The notes: generated by a model not told the origin, from the letters alone. 64,000 bases of DNA from Dyella jiangningensis (GCF_003264855.1 NZ_NFZS01000002.1:177937-241936); one strand, 5' to 3'; positions 53,734 through 63,406 are shown, counted from the first letter of the stretch. A program made the numbers and translations.

Positions 53734-54912
53734 TCACAAGCCTTTGCCAGCGTCGTCTTGGCTGTCAAAGTCATCCTCGTCAGCCAGCTCTGCCTCAACA
53801 TACTGCTCGTACTTCCGCTGGTAGCCGATAGCGGGGATCTTATTGACGTACTTCGTGGGCTGCGCGATTAGAAGTGGACTTGCTTTCACCAAAATAGAGC
53901 CGTCATCTTGCTCGTCTACGGTTCGGACTAGACAATAGATGATGTAGCGATTTTTTCCGCCGATCCGACCAATTGCGGACATCGACATCAGGAAGATCGG
54001 ATCGAGAATCCACTCGATACGAAGATTCTTGCGGGAGTAATGCATCACTACTGGTGGTGTCGAAGCAGTGATAGGCAAGTCTGGCTTCTTCGCATACACG
54101 CCGCCTATGAAGAAGGCATATGCCCCTTCAGTCGCCTTAAGCTGCGGTCGCCCCGCAGACGCTGCGGCGTCTAAATCTACAAAGTCAACGGTTTTTGCGA
54201 TCTCCTGCATCAGTTGCTTGTAGTGCTCCGTCTCTTGATGCGTTATGTAGTCAAAGAGATAGCGTCCGCCGGAGAGATTCGTCTGTACATACTTCTGGTC
54301 AAATGAACCGTCAGTCTTCAGTATGCCTACGCGCTTCAGACCGCCCGTTAGATCAGTGTTCGGGATTTTCTTGAACAGTCGGACGCATAGTTCCTCAATA
54401 CGTTTTACATTGACGTAGTCAATTGCGTCATCGCTCACGTCAATCTTTTGCGCGGCTCGTTGAGCATTCGCAATTTCAACGCTCTTCTCCCAAGAAGCCT
54501 TCGCCCGTCTGATCTGATCATCGGTCAAGCGTAGCGTCAGCCCCCCTTGGTGCGCCAAATCGTGATCAGTCGGACAGAGAACCGCCAGGTTCGTATAACT
54601 GTTGTCCTGCGTCTTCTCATACTCAACTATGTGGTGGATGATGTACGCAGGGCTCTTCGCACCCTTACATGCACAGCAAACGAAGTTACTGGATTCGAGA
54701 AGCAACTGTGCGACGTCAGGGTCGATCGCCGCGCGCCGCACCGCGACGGCAAGAGCTTTCGCCTCACTTTCAGACAGGCCGTACTTGGACACCATGTCTT
54801 TCTGGCTAAGCACTCGTGCCTTGGAAACTGTGAGCCCTGCGTCGTTAGCTTTCTCCGCCAAATCGCTTGCAACACCATACTGGACCAGCGTGTCTAGAGT
54901 TCTTTGATTCAT
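53734..54912 (-). CDS. HNH endonuclease
   Basis: A 392-residue protein with an HNH nuclease near the N-terminal third: zinc Cys pair (Cys79/80 and Cys82), His93-His94, Asn108, then CPTDHDLAH (Cys113, His117, His121). Upstream is a helical segment (LDTLVQYGVASDLAEKA, KYGLSESEAKALAVAVRRA). The C-terminal 250 residues are unrecognised and contain an acidic end (DEDDFDSQDD). Its base composition is visibly less GC-rich than the trb genes. It follows trb on the same strand and is probably a cargo defence or restriction nuclease; the SAVED domain of CBASS Cap5 is not present. Confidence 0.75.
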   Translation of the reverse strand: MNQRTLDTLVQYGVASDLAEKANDAGLTVSKARVLSQKDMVSKYGLSESEAKALAVAVRRAAIDPDVAQLLLESSNFVCCACKGAKSPAYIIHHIVEYEKTQDNSYTNLAVLCPTDHDLAHQGGLTLRLTDDQIRRAKASWEKSVEIANAQRAAQKIDVSDDAIDYVNVKRIEELCVRLFKKIPNTDLTGGLKRVGILKTDGSFDQKYVQTNLSGGRYLFDYITHQETEHYKQLMQEIAKTVDFVDLDAAASAGRPQLKATEGAYAFFIGGVYAKKPDLPITASTPPVVMHYSRKNLRIEWILDPIFLMSMSAIGRIGGKNRYIIYCLVRTVDEQDDGSILVKASPLLIAQPTKYVNKIPAIGYQRKYEQYVEAELADEDDFDSQDDAGKGL

Positions 54913-54984
54913 TGATGTTTATGCGAGGTCGATGAGCGAATAACCGCAATTGGCATAACGACCATTTAAACATCAAAGCATCAA

Positions 54985-55218
54985 CTACTTTAAGGTGGTC
55001 GCGGTGTTTTTTCGCTTGAATCCCCGATCCCCGGCCATGAAGGCTTCGAGCATGTGCGGGATCAGCGTCGCAGCATCGACCGCCTCGCCGTAGGTCTGCG
55101 CGTGCATGGCCGCGTAGCGGTCAAGGTCGGCCTTAAGCGTGGCCGGGCACGCAAAAGTCAGCTTGATGCTTTCGGTCTTCGGCAGCGGCCCGAGCCGCAG
55201 CTTTCTGGTCGTGCTCAT
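54985..55218 (-). CDS. DUF2274 protein
   Basis: A 77-residue protein of the DUF2274 family, which closes trb operons of Tn4371-type elements. LGPLPKTESIKLTFACPATLKADLDRYA is the family N-terminus. It overlaps trbI by 4 nt (ATGA). Function unknown. Confidence 0.85.
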   Translation of the reverse strand: MSTTRKLRLGPLPKTESIKLTFACPATLKADLDRYAAMHAQTYGEAVDAATLIPHMLEAFMAGDRGFKRKNTATTLK

Positions 55219-56543
55219 TGCAAAGCTCCCCGATTGAAGAACAGTGGCTGGTACGGCCGCAGCACGATGTCGCGGTTAACGATGATGCTGACTGGCAGCC
55301 CCGGTCGTTCGGTCAAGGTCGGTTGGATGTTGAGGTTGCGGCGCGTGAATTCCTGGCCGACCTGATTGGCCGTGTCCTGAGCGCTATCCCGGAACGCGAT
55401 CACTGTATTGCCGTTGGCATTGCCCTGGTTCGAGACGGCCAGCTCGGAACCCGCGCCCAATATAGTGGACAGCGCGGCACCAGCCAGAATGCGTCCCCAA
55501 TGCCAGTCGACGCCATCCTCCAGACCGGCGTAGCCAGCCGGATCGGCACCAGCCAGGTTGTCCAACGTGAGCGAAGACGTGTCCGGTAGGATGATGCGGT
55601 TCCACACAATCTGCACGCGGCTCTGCCCGTAGGCGACCTGGCTGTTGTATTTGCCAAGGATGCGCGAACCCTGCGGAATCAGCAGATAGCGGCCCGTCGC
55701 CGTGTCGTACACCGGTGCCGTCACGGTGCCGATCACGTCGCCCGGCAGGTCGGACTTGATACCCGTCACCAGCGCCGCCGAGATTACGGTGCCGGCCATC
55801 ACCTGATACGGCGAGGCCGGCGCTTGCAGACTGCCGGAATTACGGGTTTGCGTAGTTCCGGCTTTCTGGAACGCCTCTTTCTGGTCTTGCCGGTTCTGCA
55901 CGGCGGTCGGATCGGCCGGCTGCTCCGCTGTAGAGGCCGGGCTTGCGGCCTGCGGGTCGAAACCCGCTAGGCCGGGCGCCGGCACAGCCGAAACAGTTTG
56001 CGTAGACGCAGCGGTCGCGGCAGCGGCGCGCTGCGGGTTGCTGGAGCGGAAGAACACCGACGACCCCGCCGCCGCTTCGGCCTCCTTGCGCAGTGCGTCG
56101 CGCTCGGCCGCCGCCGCATCCTGACCGGACGGCGCGTAGTTGGCCACCACCGGCTGCTGCGACTGGACGATAGCCGGGCCGAGATCGCCCGGCAGCGGCG
56201 GCCCTAGCTCTGGCACTTTCGCCGGCAGCGGTGTCGGCTGCGGCGGCAGCTTCGAGTAGTCAGCGGGAAGCTGGCCGAGTTCTTCGGACTTCGATACGCG
56301 ATCGACGTTATATAGCTCGCTCGCATCGGTGTTGCCGCGCGGATGCTTCGGTTGCAACGACCACATCGTTGCGCCCAGCACCGCAGCGCCGAGGCCACCA
56401 GCCAGCAACGCCAGCGTGCGACGGTTCAGGCGCGTCACCGGGCGCGGCTGCGCCCGCAGCGCCACATTTTCTGGTGCGACCTTGGGTGCGGCTTCGGGCG
56501 CGGCATCGGAAATCGGCACATCTGGGGTTTCGTCCTGGCTCAT
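55215..56543 (-). CDS. trbI: Conjugal transfer protein TrbI (VirB10-like)
   Basis: A 442-residue VirB10 homologue: N-terminal cytoplasmic stretch, one membrane helix (ALLAGGLGAAVLGATMW), Pro/Ala-rich periplasmic linker, then the C-terminal VirB10 barrel (GTVISAALVTGIKSDLPG, YLLIPQGSRILGKYNSQV, DWHWGRILAGAALSTILG). It links the inner and outer membranes in the type IV secretion channel. It lies 2 nt after trbG. Confidence 0.92.
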   Translation of the reverse strand: MSQDETPDVPISDAAPEAAPKVAPENVALRAQPRPVTRLNRRTLALLAGGLGAAVLGATMWSLQPKHPRGNTDASELYNVDRVSKSEELGQLPADYSKLPPQPTPLPAKVPELGPPLPGDLGPAIVQSQQPVVANYAPSGQDAAAAERDALRKEAEAAAGSSVFFRSSNPQRAAAATAASTQTVSAVPAPGLAGFDPQAASPASTAEQPADPTAVQNRQDQKEAFQKAGTTQTRNSGSLQAPASPYQVMAGTVISAALVTGIKSDLPGDVIGTVTAPVYDTATGRYLLIPQGSRILGKYNSQVAYGQSRVQIVWNRIILPDTSSLTLDNLAGADPAGYAGLEDGVDWHWGRILAGAALSTILGAGSELAVSNQGNANGNTVIAFRDSAQDTANQVGQEFTRRNLNIQPTLTERPGLPVSIIVNRDIVLRPYQPLFFNRGALQ

Positions 56544-56545
56544 GG

Positions 56546-57535
56546 TCAGTTCCCCCGCGTGCCATCCGTACGCTCGATGCGCACCACGTCGCCCTTGTCA
56601 CCGCCGAGACGCAGTTCGGCTGCGCCGAACAGCCGATCCACGATGTAGTACGGAGAACGGACACGGTAGTTGACGAGCTGGCCGTCGCCCTGCGCGCCAA
56701 TGACGAACAACGGCGGCAGTTCGCCCTGGGCGATGCCGGGCGGAAACTCGATATAGACCTTCTCGCCATCGTCGAAGGCGCGCAGCGGCTTCCACGGCGG
56801 ATTGCTGCCGCTGATCGCATAGCGGAAACGAATCTTCTCCAGCGACAGGCCGATATCGACGGGTGCCGCTGCCTGCGCGGCTTGATCTTGCCGCTGCAAG
56901 GCGAGCATCTGGTCTTTCGGATACTCCCACGACACCGACGCCATCCATGCCTTGTCGGTCGAGGTCAGTTCGATCAGGTAGGTACGCCGGCTGGTGGTGA
57001 TGACGAGGTTTGTCTTAAGGCCCGAACGGATCGGTTTCACCAGCACGTTCACGCGCAGCGCGTCGCCGGCGCCGCTGGACGTGTCGCCGACGATCCAGCG
57101 CACGGTGTCGCCGGCAGCGACCGTCACCAGCTCCTCGCCGGCCTGAAGCGAAATCACAGTGACGCGGCCCGGCGCGGCATAGACCTGATAGAGCGCGCCG
57201 TCGGTGAAGGGCCAGACCTGGATCGCGTTGACGAAGCCCTCGCGCGTGGGAGCCATGCGCGCCTCCGCATTCGCACGCGAGACACGCGCGGTTTCGTCGG
57301 CCGGTTCCGGTGCGGGTTTGGCGTCATCCACGTCCGGCAGCGGCTTCATCTGCGCCGGCATCGGCAACACCTTCGGCACCTCTACCACTTCGACCGGCAT
57401 GGGTGGATCGGGTTGCTTCTGTGCCTGCACCGGCTCGTCGAGCGAGATGTGCGGCGGTGGCTTGCCCTGCGAGGCGCAGCCCGACAGGACTGCCACGATC
57501 AGCACGAAAGCGTAAAAACGGAAAGACAGGTTCAT
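56546..57535 (-). CDS. trbG: Conjugal transfer protein TrbG (VirB9-like)
   Basis: A 329-residue VirB9 homologue and lipoprotein: signal with LSGC lipobox (VLIVAVLSGCASQG), Pro-rich linker, VirB9 core (GRVTVISLQAGEEL, VRWIVGDT, NLVITTSRRTYLIEL) and a C-terminal RFRYAISGS/AFDDGEKVYIEFP region. ATG 57535 overlaps the trbF stop. It forms the outer-membrane ring with TrbI. Confidence 0.92.
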   Translation of the reverse strand: MNLSFRFYAFVLIVAVLSGCASQGKPPPHISLDEPVQAQKQPDPPMPVEVVEVPKVLPMPAQMKPLPDVDDAKPAPEPADETARVSRANAEARMAPTREGFVNAIQVWPFTDGALYQVYAAPGRVTVISLQAGEELVTVAAGDTVRWIVGDTSSGAGDALRVNVLVKPIRSGLKTNLVITTSRRTYLIELTSTDKAWMASVSWEYPKDQMLALQRQDQAAQAAAPVDIGLSLEKIRFRYAISGSNPPWKPLRAFDDGEKVYIEFPPGIAQGELPPLFVIGAQGDGQLVNYRVRSPYYIVDRLFGAAELRLGGDKGDVVRIERTDGTRGN

Positions 57536-58236
57536 GGCTTGGCTCCTTCGGACGCATCCAGCTCCCGGCTCCACGACAGGCCGTTGACGTAGATGCCGAG
57601 CGGGTTCTTGCGCAGCCGCTGTTCGGTGCGCGGGGTTTGCAGGACGATGGACACCACGGCATTCCAGCGTTCGGTGCCGGTCGGTGCGCCGTTGGCGAAG
57701 TGCTGTTCCGTCCAGCGCACGTTGAATGACGCATCGCTGGCGCGCGTCACGCTGGTGATCTGCACCGTCACCGACTCCTTGCCGACGCGCGCGAACGGGT
57801 CGTTCTTGCTGGCGTAGTCGTTGAGCACGGCCGCGCCCTTGTCCGTCGTGTAGTCGTAGGCGTCGAGCCAGTTCTGCCGCACCACGATGGGGTCGATCGA
57901 CAACGAGCGAACCAGCGTGATGAAGTTCGCCAGGTGGTAGGCGATCTGCGCATCCGCAGGCCGGTACAGCGTGGCGGCTTCGCCGACCGCGCGCACCTGG
58001 CCGGTCTTGTCCACCTCCACCACGTAGGGCGTGACGATGGATTGCGCCGAGCGCCACACAAGGCCGCCAGCCATCAGCAGCGCAAGCGCGAGGCAGCCAA
58101 AGGCCATGAAGCGCCAGTTCTTCGCCTGCACGCGGGCCGAGCCGATGCGCTCGTCCCACACCTGCGCGGCGGACTGGTACGGAGTAGCAGGCTGCGGCGT
58201 ACTCGCGTAGCGCACCTGCGGTCGCTTGAATCGCAT
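57532..58236 (-). CDS. trbF: Conjugal transfer protein TrbF (VirB8-like)
   Basis: A 234-residue VirB8 homologue with one N-terminal membrane helix (FMAFGCLALALLMAGGLVW) and a periplasmic NTF2-like domain (TPYVVEVDKTGQVRAVGEA, RQNWLDAYDYTTDKGAAVLNDYA, NPLGIYVNGLSWSREL). It nucleates the type IV secretion assembly. It overlaps trbG by 4 nt. Confidence 0.93.
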   Translation of the reverse strand: MRFKRPQVRYASTPQPATPYQSAAQVWDERIGSARVQAKNWRFMAFGCLALALLMAGGLVWRSAQSIVTPYVVEVDKTGQVRAVGEAATLYRPADAQIAYHLANFITLVRSLSIDPIVVRQNWLDAYDYTTDKGAAVLNDYASKNDPFARVGKESVTVQITSVTRASDASFNVRWTEQHFANGAPTGTERWNAVVSIVLQTPRTEQRLRKNPLGIYVNGLSWSRELDASEGAKP

Positions 58237-58259
58237 GGCGGGTTCTCCTCAAGGGGCGT

Positions 58260-59642
58260 TCATTCGTCGGGTTGGCCCAGGCTCGGGCCTTGTGCCGAAC
58301 CGCCGCCGTCCCCGCCGTGCAGCGTGTGTGCGGCGGTGGTCGCGGCATGGGTGATCTGCTGGCGGCGGTGCAGTCGTTTGGCCCACGCGGGTTGCGGCTG
58401 GTCAGCGGGATTAGCGGTGGATTCGCCGGAAGCAGCCGCGCCGGGCGACGTGCCGCCGGTACTGGATGCACCTGCGCTGGTGCTTGCGCTGTCCGAACGG
58501 AACGCAGCGGCAGCGCGTTGCCCGAACGAGCGCGCGCCAGCGGCGGCCTTCTGGCCGACGGCCCGAGCGCCGGTCTTGGCGACATTGCCAAAGCCCGCCA
58601 TCGCGCCTTTCGCGCCGCCACCGGCGGCAGCGGAGCCGGCCTGGAATGCCGAGCCGGCACTGCTGGCCGTGGAGGCGGCCATACGTGCGCCTTTGCCGAG
58701 CGCGCTGGCGGCGGCCGGCGCCATGCGCGCCCCGGCCGCGACGGCACCGCCGACACCCGTAGCCGCCGCACTAATGGCGACAGCGGTGCCGGCTGCGCCC
58801 ACGGCGGCGCCGGCCATCGCGCCCGCGCCGAGCTGCGGTGCGCCGGATACCAGGCCGGTCGCAATGCCCGGCCCGTAGATGCCGAGCGCAAGCAACGCGA
58901 GCGAGGCCAGCATCACCACCAGCGCATGGTCGATGGACGGCTCGCTGGGCGTCGTCGGGAACTGCGCGAACAGGCCCGTGCCGATGCCGACGATAACCGC
59001 CAGCACCAGTACCTTGATGCCGGCCGACACCACGTTACCGAGCACTTTTTCTGCAAGGAACGCGGTCTTGTTCCAGAGCGCGAACGGCACCAGCACGAAG
59101 CCGGCCAGCGTGGTCAGCTTGAACTCGATCAACGTGATGAAAAGCTGCACCGCCAGCACAAAAAAACAGACGATGACAGTCAGCCAGGCGAGGAACATCA
59201 CGACGATGGGCGTGATGTTGATAAACACCTCGGGGAAGCCCGCCATGTCGCTGATCTGTTCGAGGATCGGCATACCGGCGTCGATGCCGGTCTTGGCGAG
59301 ATGCCCAGGTTGCAGAAACGTCTCCATGCTCACGGCCGAGCCGGTAGCCGTCAGGCCGAGGCCGGCGAAGGAACGGAACACGACGCCGGACAGCATGTTG
59401 AAGTTACCGATGATGTAGGCGAAGGCGCCGACGTAGAGCACCTTGCGGATGAGCTTCGCCATCACGTCTTCGCCCTGGCCGGTGGCGTGGCCGAGCGACC
59501 AGTAAAGGCCCGCCAGCGTCATGTCGATGACCACCAGCGTCGCGGTCAGAAATCCGACCTCGCCACGCAGCAGGCCAAAGCCCGAGTCGATGTAGGTGGA
59601 GAAGACATTGAGGAAGTGGTCGATGATCGAAACGTCGTTCAT
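58260..59642 (-). CDS. trbL: Conjugal transfer protein TrbL (VirB6-like)
   Basis: A 460-residue polytopic protein: about six membrane helices in the first 300 residues (VFSTYIDSGFGLL, VVIDMTLAGLYWSL, VVMFLAWLTVIVCFFVLAV, VLVLAVIVGIGTGLF) followed by a long Ala/Gly/Ser-rich tail, usual for TrbL. ATG 59642 overlaps the TrbK-like stop. It forms the inner-membrane pore. Confidence 0.9.
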   Translation of the reverse strand: MNDVSIIDHFLNVFSTYIDSGFGLLRGEVGFLTATLVVIDMTLAGLYWSLGHATGQGEDVMAKLIRKVLYVGAFAYIIGNFNMLSGVVFRSFAGLGLTATGSAVSMETFLQPGHLAKTGIDAGMPILEQISDMAGFPEVFINITPIVVMFLAWLTVIVCFFVLAVQLFITLIEFKLTTLAGFVLVPFALWNKTAFLAEKVLGNVVSAGIKVLVLAVIVGIGTGLFAQFPTTPSEPSIDHALVVMLASLALLALGIYGPGIATGLVSGAPQLGAGAMAGAAVGAAGTAVAISAAATGVGGAVAAGARMAPAAASALGKGARMAASTASSAGSAFQAGSAAAGGGAKGAMAGFGNVAKTGARAVGQKAAAGARSFGQRAAAAFRSDSASTSAGASSTGGTSPGAAASGESTANPADQPQPAWAKRLHRRQQITHAATTAAHTLHGGDGGGSAQGPSLGQPDE

Positions 59643-59932
59643 GGCCGTTGCTCGGTCGATTCGCTGGGGCCGTCGAAGCTGGCCGGAATGGGCGGCAGGT
59701 CGGCCAGCGTCGGGTACTCGCCGGGGCCGACGCGCCCGGAGAAAAAGCGCCGCAGGTTGGCTTGTTCGACCTGCGCGCAGAACGCGGCATCGTGCTGGCC
59801 GTGCAGGCATTGCCCGTGCAGCGCATGCAATCGTGCGGGGTCGGCGGCGAGCGCATCGACCGACAGCGCCTGCGGCCGGTCGCAACCGGCCAGCAGGCAC
59901 GCGATGACGGACAGGACGGGCACGCGGTTCAT
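59639..59932 (-). CDS. TrbK-like entry-exclusion lipoprotein
   Basis: A 97-residue lipoprotein with a signal ending LLAGC. The rest (QCLHGQHDAAFCAQVEQANLRRFFSG) has two further Cys residues. It holds the place of trbK between trbJ and trbL in Tn4371-like elements, whose product blocks entry of a second copy. The role is inferred from position and lipobox. Confidence 0.75.
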   Translation of the reverse strand: MNRVPVLSVIACLLAGCDRPQALSVDALAADPARLHALHGQCLHGQHDAAFCAQVEQANLRRFFSGRVGPGEYPTLADLPPIPASFDGPSESTEQRP

Positions 59933-59937
59933 GGCCG

Positions 59938-60675
59938 TCAGTTCCCGTAGAAGCTCACTGTTTCCGGCGTGTACGGCGTGCCGGTGCCGAGGAACCGCTG
60001 CGTGATGACACGGCCTTGCTCGACGGCGGCGGCCTGCCTCGCCAGTTCCAGCGCCGACGCGCGGCCCTGCGTGAGTTGGAGCTGCTGCGTCTGGATCGAC
60101 TGCTTGGCCTGCAAGGCGAGAAGCTGATTGGTCGCTTGCTGCGCTTGCAGTGCGCCGGTCGCGGACTGGCTCTGGCCCACGAGGTCGGTCAGCACGCCCT
60201 GGTCAGTGGTCACGTTCTGTGACACCTGCGCCTGCATCTGCATCGCGGTCTGCAAGCCGTTGAGCGTGTTCTGCCAACGCTGGTGCGCGTCCTGGTACAT
60301 CTGATTGCCGCTCACGGTCGCGGCGTACTGCTGCGGGTACAACTGCGCAAACTGCTGATCCATGCTCTGCACCTGGAACGCCAGCCCCTGCGCCTGCGTG
60401 ATGAGCTGCTGCGTGGTCGCCAGATTCGATTGCAGGCGACTGAGCACGTTGAACGGCAGGCTCGCCAGATTGCGCCCCTGATTGACGAGCATCTGCGCTT
60501 CGTTCTGGAGCTGGTTGATCTGGTTTTCGATCATTTCCATCGTGCGAATCGCGGTCAGCGTGTTCTGCACGAGGTTGGTCGGATCAATGACGGTGATGGC
60601 CGCCGCCGGCTGTGCGAGCAGCAGCGAACCGGACAGTACGGCGGCGAGCGAAGCGGAAAGCACACGGGTTTTCAT
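59938..60675 (-). CDS. trbJ: Conjugal transfer protein TrbJ (VirB5-like)
   Basis: A 245-residue exported helical protein: signal peptide ending AQPAAA, then VIDPTNLVQNTLTAIRTMEMIENQINQL and long Gln-rich coiled helices (NLATTQQLITQAQ, LQAQQATNQLLALQA). This is the VirB5-like minor pilus component. ATG 60675 overlaps the trbE stop. Confidence 0.92.
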   Translation of the reverse strand: MKTRVLSASLAAVLSGSLLLAQPAAAITVIDPTNLVQNTLTAIRTMEMIENQINQLQNEAQMLVNQGRNLASLPFNVLSRLQSNLATTQQLITQAQGLAFQVQSMDQQFAQLYPQQYAATVSGNQMYQDAHQRWQNTLNGLQTAMQMQAQVSQNVTTDQGVLTDLVGQSQSATGALQAQQATNQLLALQAKQSIQTQQLQLTQGRASALELARQAAAVEQGRVITQRFLGTGTPYTPETVSFYGN

Positions 60676-63122
60676 GGCGAAACCTCCAGCGGCTGAGAAG
60701 CAAGGAAGGAAGCCGCAGATGGCGCGGACGGCAACAGGTCGGCTGCCCAATCGAGGCCGCGATGACGCAGCCACGCACCGGCAAAGCCCGGCGTGCCGGC
60801 CTGCGCCAGTACGCGGTCGATGTCGCGTTGGTCTTGGGGCGTGGAGGCGCCCGCGAACGCGAGCGCGACCGGCCCCAGGTCGAGGTCGAACAGACGGTTG
60901 CCGAGGCGCGATTGGTAGTAGTAATCGCGCTTGGGCTGCGCGGTGGCGACGATCTCGATTTGCCGGCTGTTGAGGCCGAAGCCTTCGTAGATCGTGCGAA
61001 TCTGCGGTTCGGTGGCCTGCGGGTTCGGCAGGAAAATGCGGCTCGCGCAGCTCTCAATGATCGCGGGCGCAATGGTCGAATCCTTGATGTCCGCGAGCGA
61101 CTGCGTGGCAAAGATCACGCTGACGTTTTTCTTGCGCAGCGTCTTGAGCCATTGCCGGATGCGCGCAGCAAATACCGGGTCATCGAGAAACAGCCAAGAT
61201 TCGTCGAGGATCAGCAGCGTCGGTGCGCCGTCGAACCGCTCATCGAAACGCGCAAACAGATAGCCCAGCACGGACAGCACGGCGGCCTTGCTGTGCATCA
61301 GTTCCTCCATCTCGAAGCACTGCACGTCAGCCGCGCCGAGCCGGTCGTGATCGGCGTCGAGCAGCTTGCCGTGTGCGCCGCCGAGCACATATGGCGCAAG
61401 CGCCTGGCGCAGCGCGTTCGATTGCAGCAGCACCGACAGGCCCGTAAGCGTGCGCTGTTCGAGTGGCGCACCGGCGAGACTGCCGAGCGCCGACCAGATG
61501 GCCGCTTTCTCGTCGGGGCCAACCGCGACGCCTTCGTGCGTCAGGCGACCTTCAACCCATTCGGCGGCCCAGGTGCGATAGCCCTCCTGGTCGATGCGCG
61601 CGAGCGGCTGGAACGCGATTGCGCCATCGGCGCCGAGGTCGTAATACTCGCCGCCCAGGCCCAGCGCCGTTGCCCGCATCGAGCGGCCCATGTCGAAGGC
61701 GAAGATGCGCGCGCCGGGATAGCGGCGGAACTGCATCGCCAGCGTGGCGAGCAGCACGGACTTGCCCATGCCGGTCGGGCCGGCAATCAGCGTGTGGCCC
61801 ACGTCGCCGATGTGCGTCACCAGCCGGAACGGCGTCGCACCTTCGGTGCGGGTGACGATCAGCGGCGGGCCGTCGAGGTGGGCGTTTTTCTCCGGCCCGG
61901 CCCACACTGCCGACACCGGCATCAGATGCGCGAGATTCAGCGTCGAGACGATGGGCTGGCGGACATTCGCATACGCATTGCCCGGCACCGACGACAGCCA
62001 CGCCTCCACCGAATTGAGGGTTTCGGGAATCGTCACGAAGCCCCGTCCCTGAATCACGCGCTCCACCTGGCGCAGCTTCTCGTCGGCCGTGTCGGCGTCG
62101 TCATCGAGCACAGTCACGGTTGCCGTGACAAAACCGAAAGCAACCTGATCGCTGCCGAGCTCCTGCATCGCGGCGTCCGCATCGGCCGACTTGTTGCTGG
62201 CGTCGGTATCGACCAGCGGGCTTTCCTGCTGGAAGATCGTCTCGCGCAGCAGCGCGAGGACGTTCTTGCGCTTGGCGAACCACTGCCGGCGCAGCCGCCC
62301 GAGTTCCTTCTCGGCTTCGGCCTTGTCCAAACACAGAAAGCGCGTGCTCCAGCGGTACGCGAAACCAAGCCGGTTGAGGTCGTCCAGAATCCCCGGCCAG
62401 GTCGAGGTGGGAAAGCCCCGCACGGTGACGACGCGCAGATGTGCGTCGCCGAGCATCGGCGCGAGGCCGCCGACCAGCGGCATGTCGGCCAGCAGTGCGT
62501 CGAGATGGAACGGCACCTCCGGCACCTTGACGCGATAACGCCGCGTCGAGACGGTCGCGTGCAGGTAGGTCAGCGTTTCGGCATCGTCGAGCCAGTCGAT
62601 TTCCGGCATCACGCCGTCGAGCAAATCAAAGACGCGCGCGGTTTCCGCGACGAACGCGGCCAGGCGCTCGCGCCAGTCCACGCCGGTAGTCGGCGTGTTC
62701 TCGTAGAGCAGCTTGGCCGCGCGGGCGCGGGATTCCTCGGGCGACAGATATTGCAGCGTGAGGTGATAGCCGCTCTCGAAGTGGTTGCCCGATTCCTCGA
62801 AGGTCGCTCGGCGCTCCTCGTCCACCAGCCACGACAACGGCTCGGGAAAATCCGAGTGCGGATAGTCGGCCGCCGCCCGGCGCTCGGCTTCGACGTACAA
62901 CGCCCAGCCGGCACCGAGCCGGCGCAGCGCATTGTTCAGGCGCGCGGTCGTGGCGATCAGTTCGCCTTGCGTCGCGCTATCAAGGTCGGGACCGCGAAAG
63001 CGTGCGGTACGCTGGAAACTGCCGTCCTTGTTGAGCACGACGCCGGGCGCGACAAGTCCGGCCCACGGCAGCCAGTCGGCGAGCAAGGCCGGACGATGGC
63101 GGTATTCGGCGAGGTTGAGCAT
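60672..63122 (-). CDS. trbE: Conjugal transfer ATPase TrbE (VirB4-like)
   Basis: An 816-residue VirB4-family ATPase. Walker A GPTGMGKS at about 448-455 and Walker B LLILDESWLFLDD near 636; FATQSLADIKDS and RIFLPNPQATEPQ are typical downstream blocks. ATG 63122 (MLNLAEYRHRP) is the standard TrbE start; the longer frame overlaps trbD. It powers pilus assembly and substrate transfer. The stop overlaps the trbJ start by 4 nt. Confidence 0.95.
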   Translation of the reverse strand: MLNLAEYRHRPALLADWLPWAGLVAPGVVLNKDGSFQRTARFRGPDLDSATQGELIATTARLNNALRRLGAGWALYVEAERRAAADYPHSDFPEPLSWLVDEERRATFEESGNHFESGYHLTLQYLSPEESRARAAKLLYENTPTTGVDWRERLAAFVAETARVFDLLDGVMPEIDWLDDAETLTYLHATVSTRRYRVKVPEVPFHLDALLADMPLVGGLAPMLGDAHLRVVTVRGFPTSTWPGILDDLNRLGFAYRWSTRFLCLDKAEAEKELGRLRRQWFAKRKNVLALLRETIFQQESPLVDTDASNKSADADAAMQELGSDQVAFGFVTATVTVLDDDADTADEKLRQVERVIQGRGFVTIPETLNSVEAWLSSVPGNAYANVRQPIVSTLNLAHLMPVSAVWAGPEKNAHLDGPPLIVTRTEGATPFRLVTHIGDVGHTLIAGPTGMGKSVLLATLAMQFRRYPGARIFAFDMGRSMRATALGLGGEYYDLGADGAIAFQPLARIDQEGYRTWAAEWVEGRLTHEGVAVGPDEKAAIWSALGSLAGAPLEQRTLTGLSVLLQSNALRQALAPYVLGGAHGKLLDADHDRLGAADVQCFEMEELMHSKAAVLSVLGYLFARFDERFDGAPTLLILDESWLFLDDPVFAARIRQWLKTLRKKNVSVIFATQSLADIKDSTIAPAIIESCASRIFLPNPQATEPQIRTIYEGFGLNSRQIEIVATAQPKRDYYYQSRLGNRLFDLDLGPVALAFAGASTPQDQRDIDRVLAQAGTPGFAGAWLRHRGLDWAADLLPSAPSAASFLASQPLEVSP

Positions 63123-63136
63123 CGCGGCATCTCCCG

Positions 63137-63406
63137 TCACACGTCCAGCAGCGGCTTGTGCCGGAGGTGCCGCGCGAACACCTGCATGAACTGCGCGTCC
63201 ACGCGCGCGCCCCATACGGCGAGTGAATGGCCGACGATCCAGAGCGCGATACCAGGAATCCACAGTTGCAGGCCCAACCCAACCGCGCCGGAAAGCGTGC
63301 CGTTGGCAATCGCCACGGTGCGCGGGGCGCCGCCCATCAGGATCGGCTCGGTCAGCGAGCGATGCAGCGGCACCTCGAAGCCCGGCAGGTCATTGGCCGT
63401 GCTCAT
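63137..63406 (-). CDS. trbD: Conjugal transfer protein TrbD (VirB3-like)
   Basis: An 89-residue VirB3-like membrane protein. FEVPLHRSLTEPILMGGAPR is the family start, then two hydrophobic segments (TLSGAVGLGLQLWIPGIALW, VGHSLAVWGA). It lies 14 nt before trbE and overlaps trbC by 4 nt. Confidence 0.9.
   Translation of the reverse strand: MSTANDLPGFEVPLHRSLTEPILMGGAPRTVAIANGTLSGAVGLGLQLWIPGIALWIVGHSLAVWGARVDAQFMQVFARHLRHKPLLDV

Noticed and set aside
53324..53824. 166-codon frame after abiEii
   Set aside because: It runs through the tandem repeats, the tRNA-Leu fragment, the terminator and the end of the HNH gene, so it cannot be a normal coding gene.
53734..54912. HNH protein as a CBASS Cap5 effector
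   Set aside because: No SAVED domain is visible and no cGAS-like nucleotidyltransferase lies nearby; AbiEii is of a different family.
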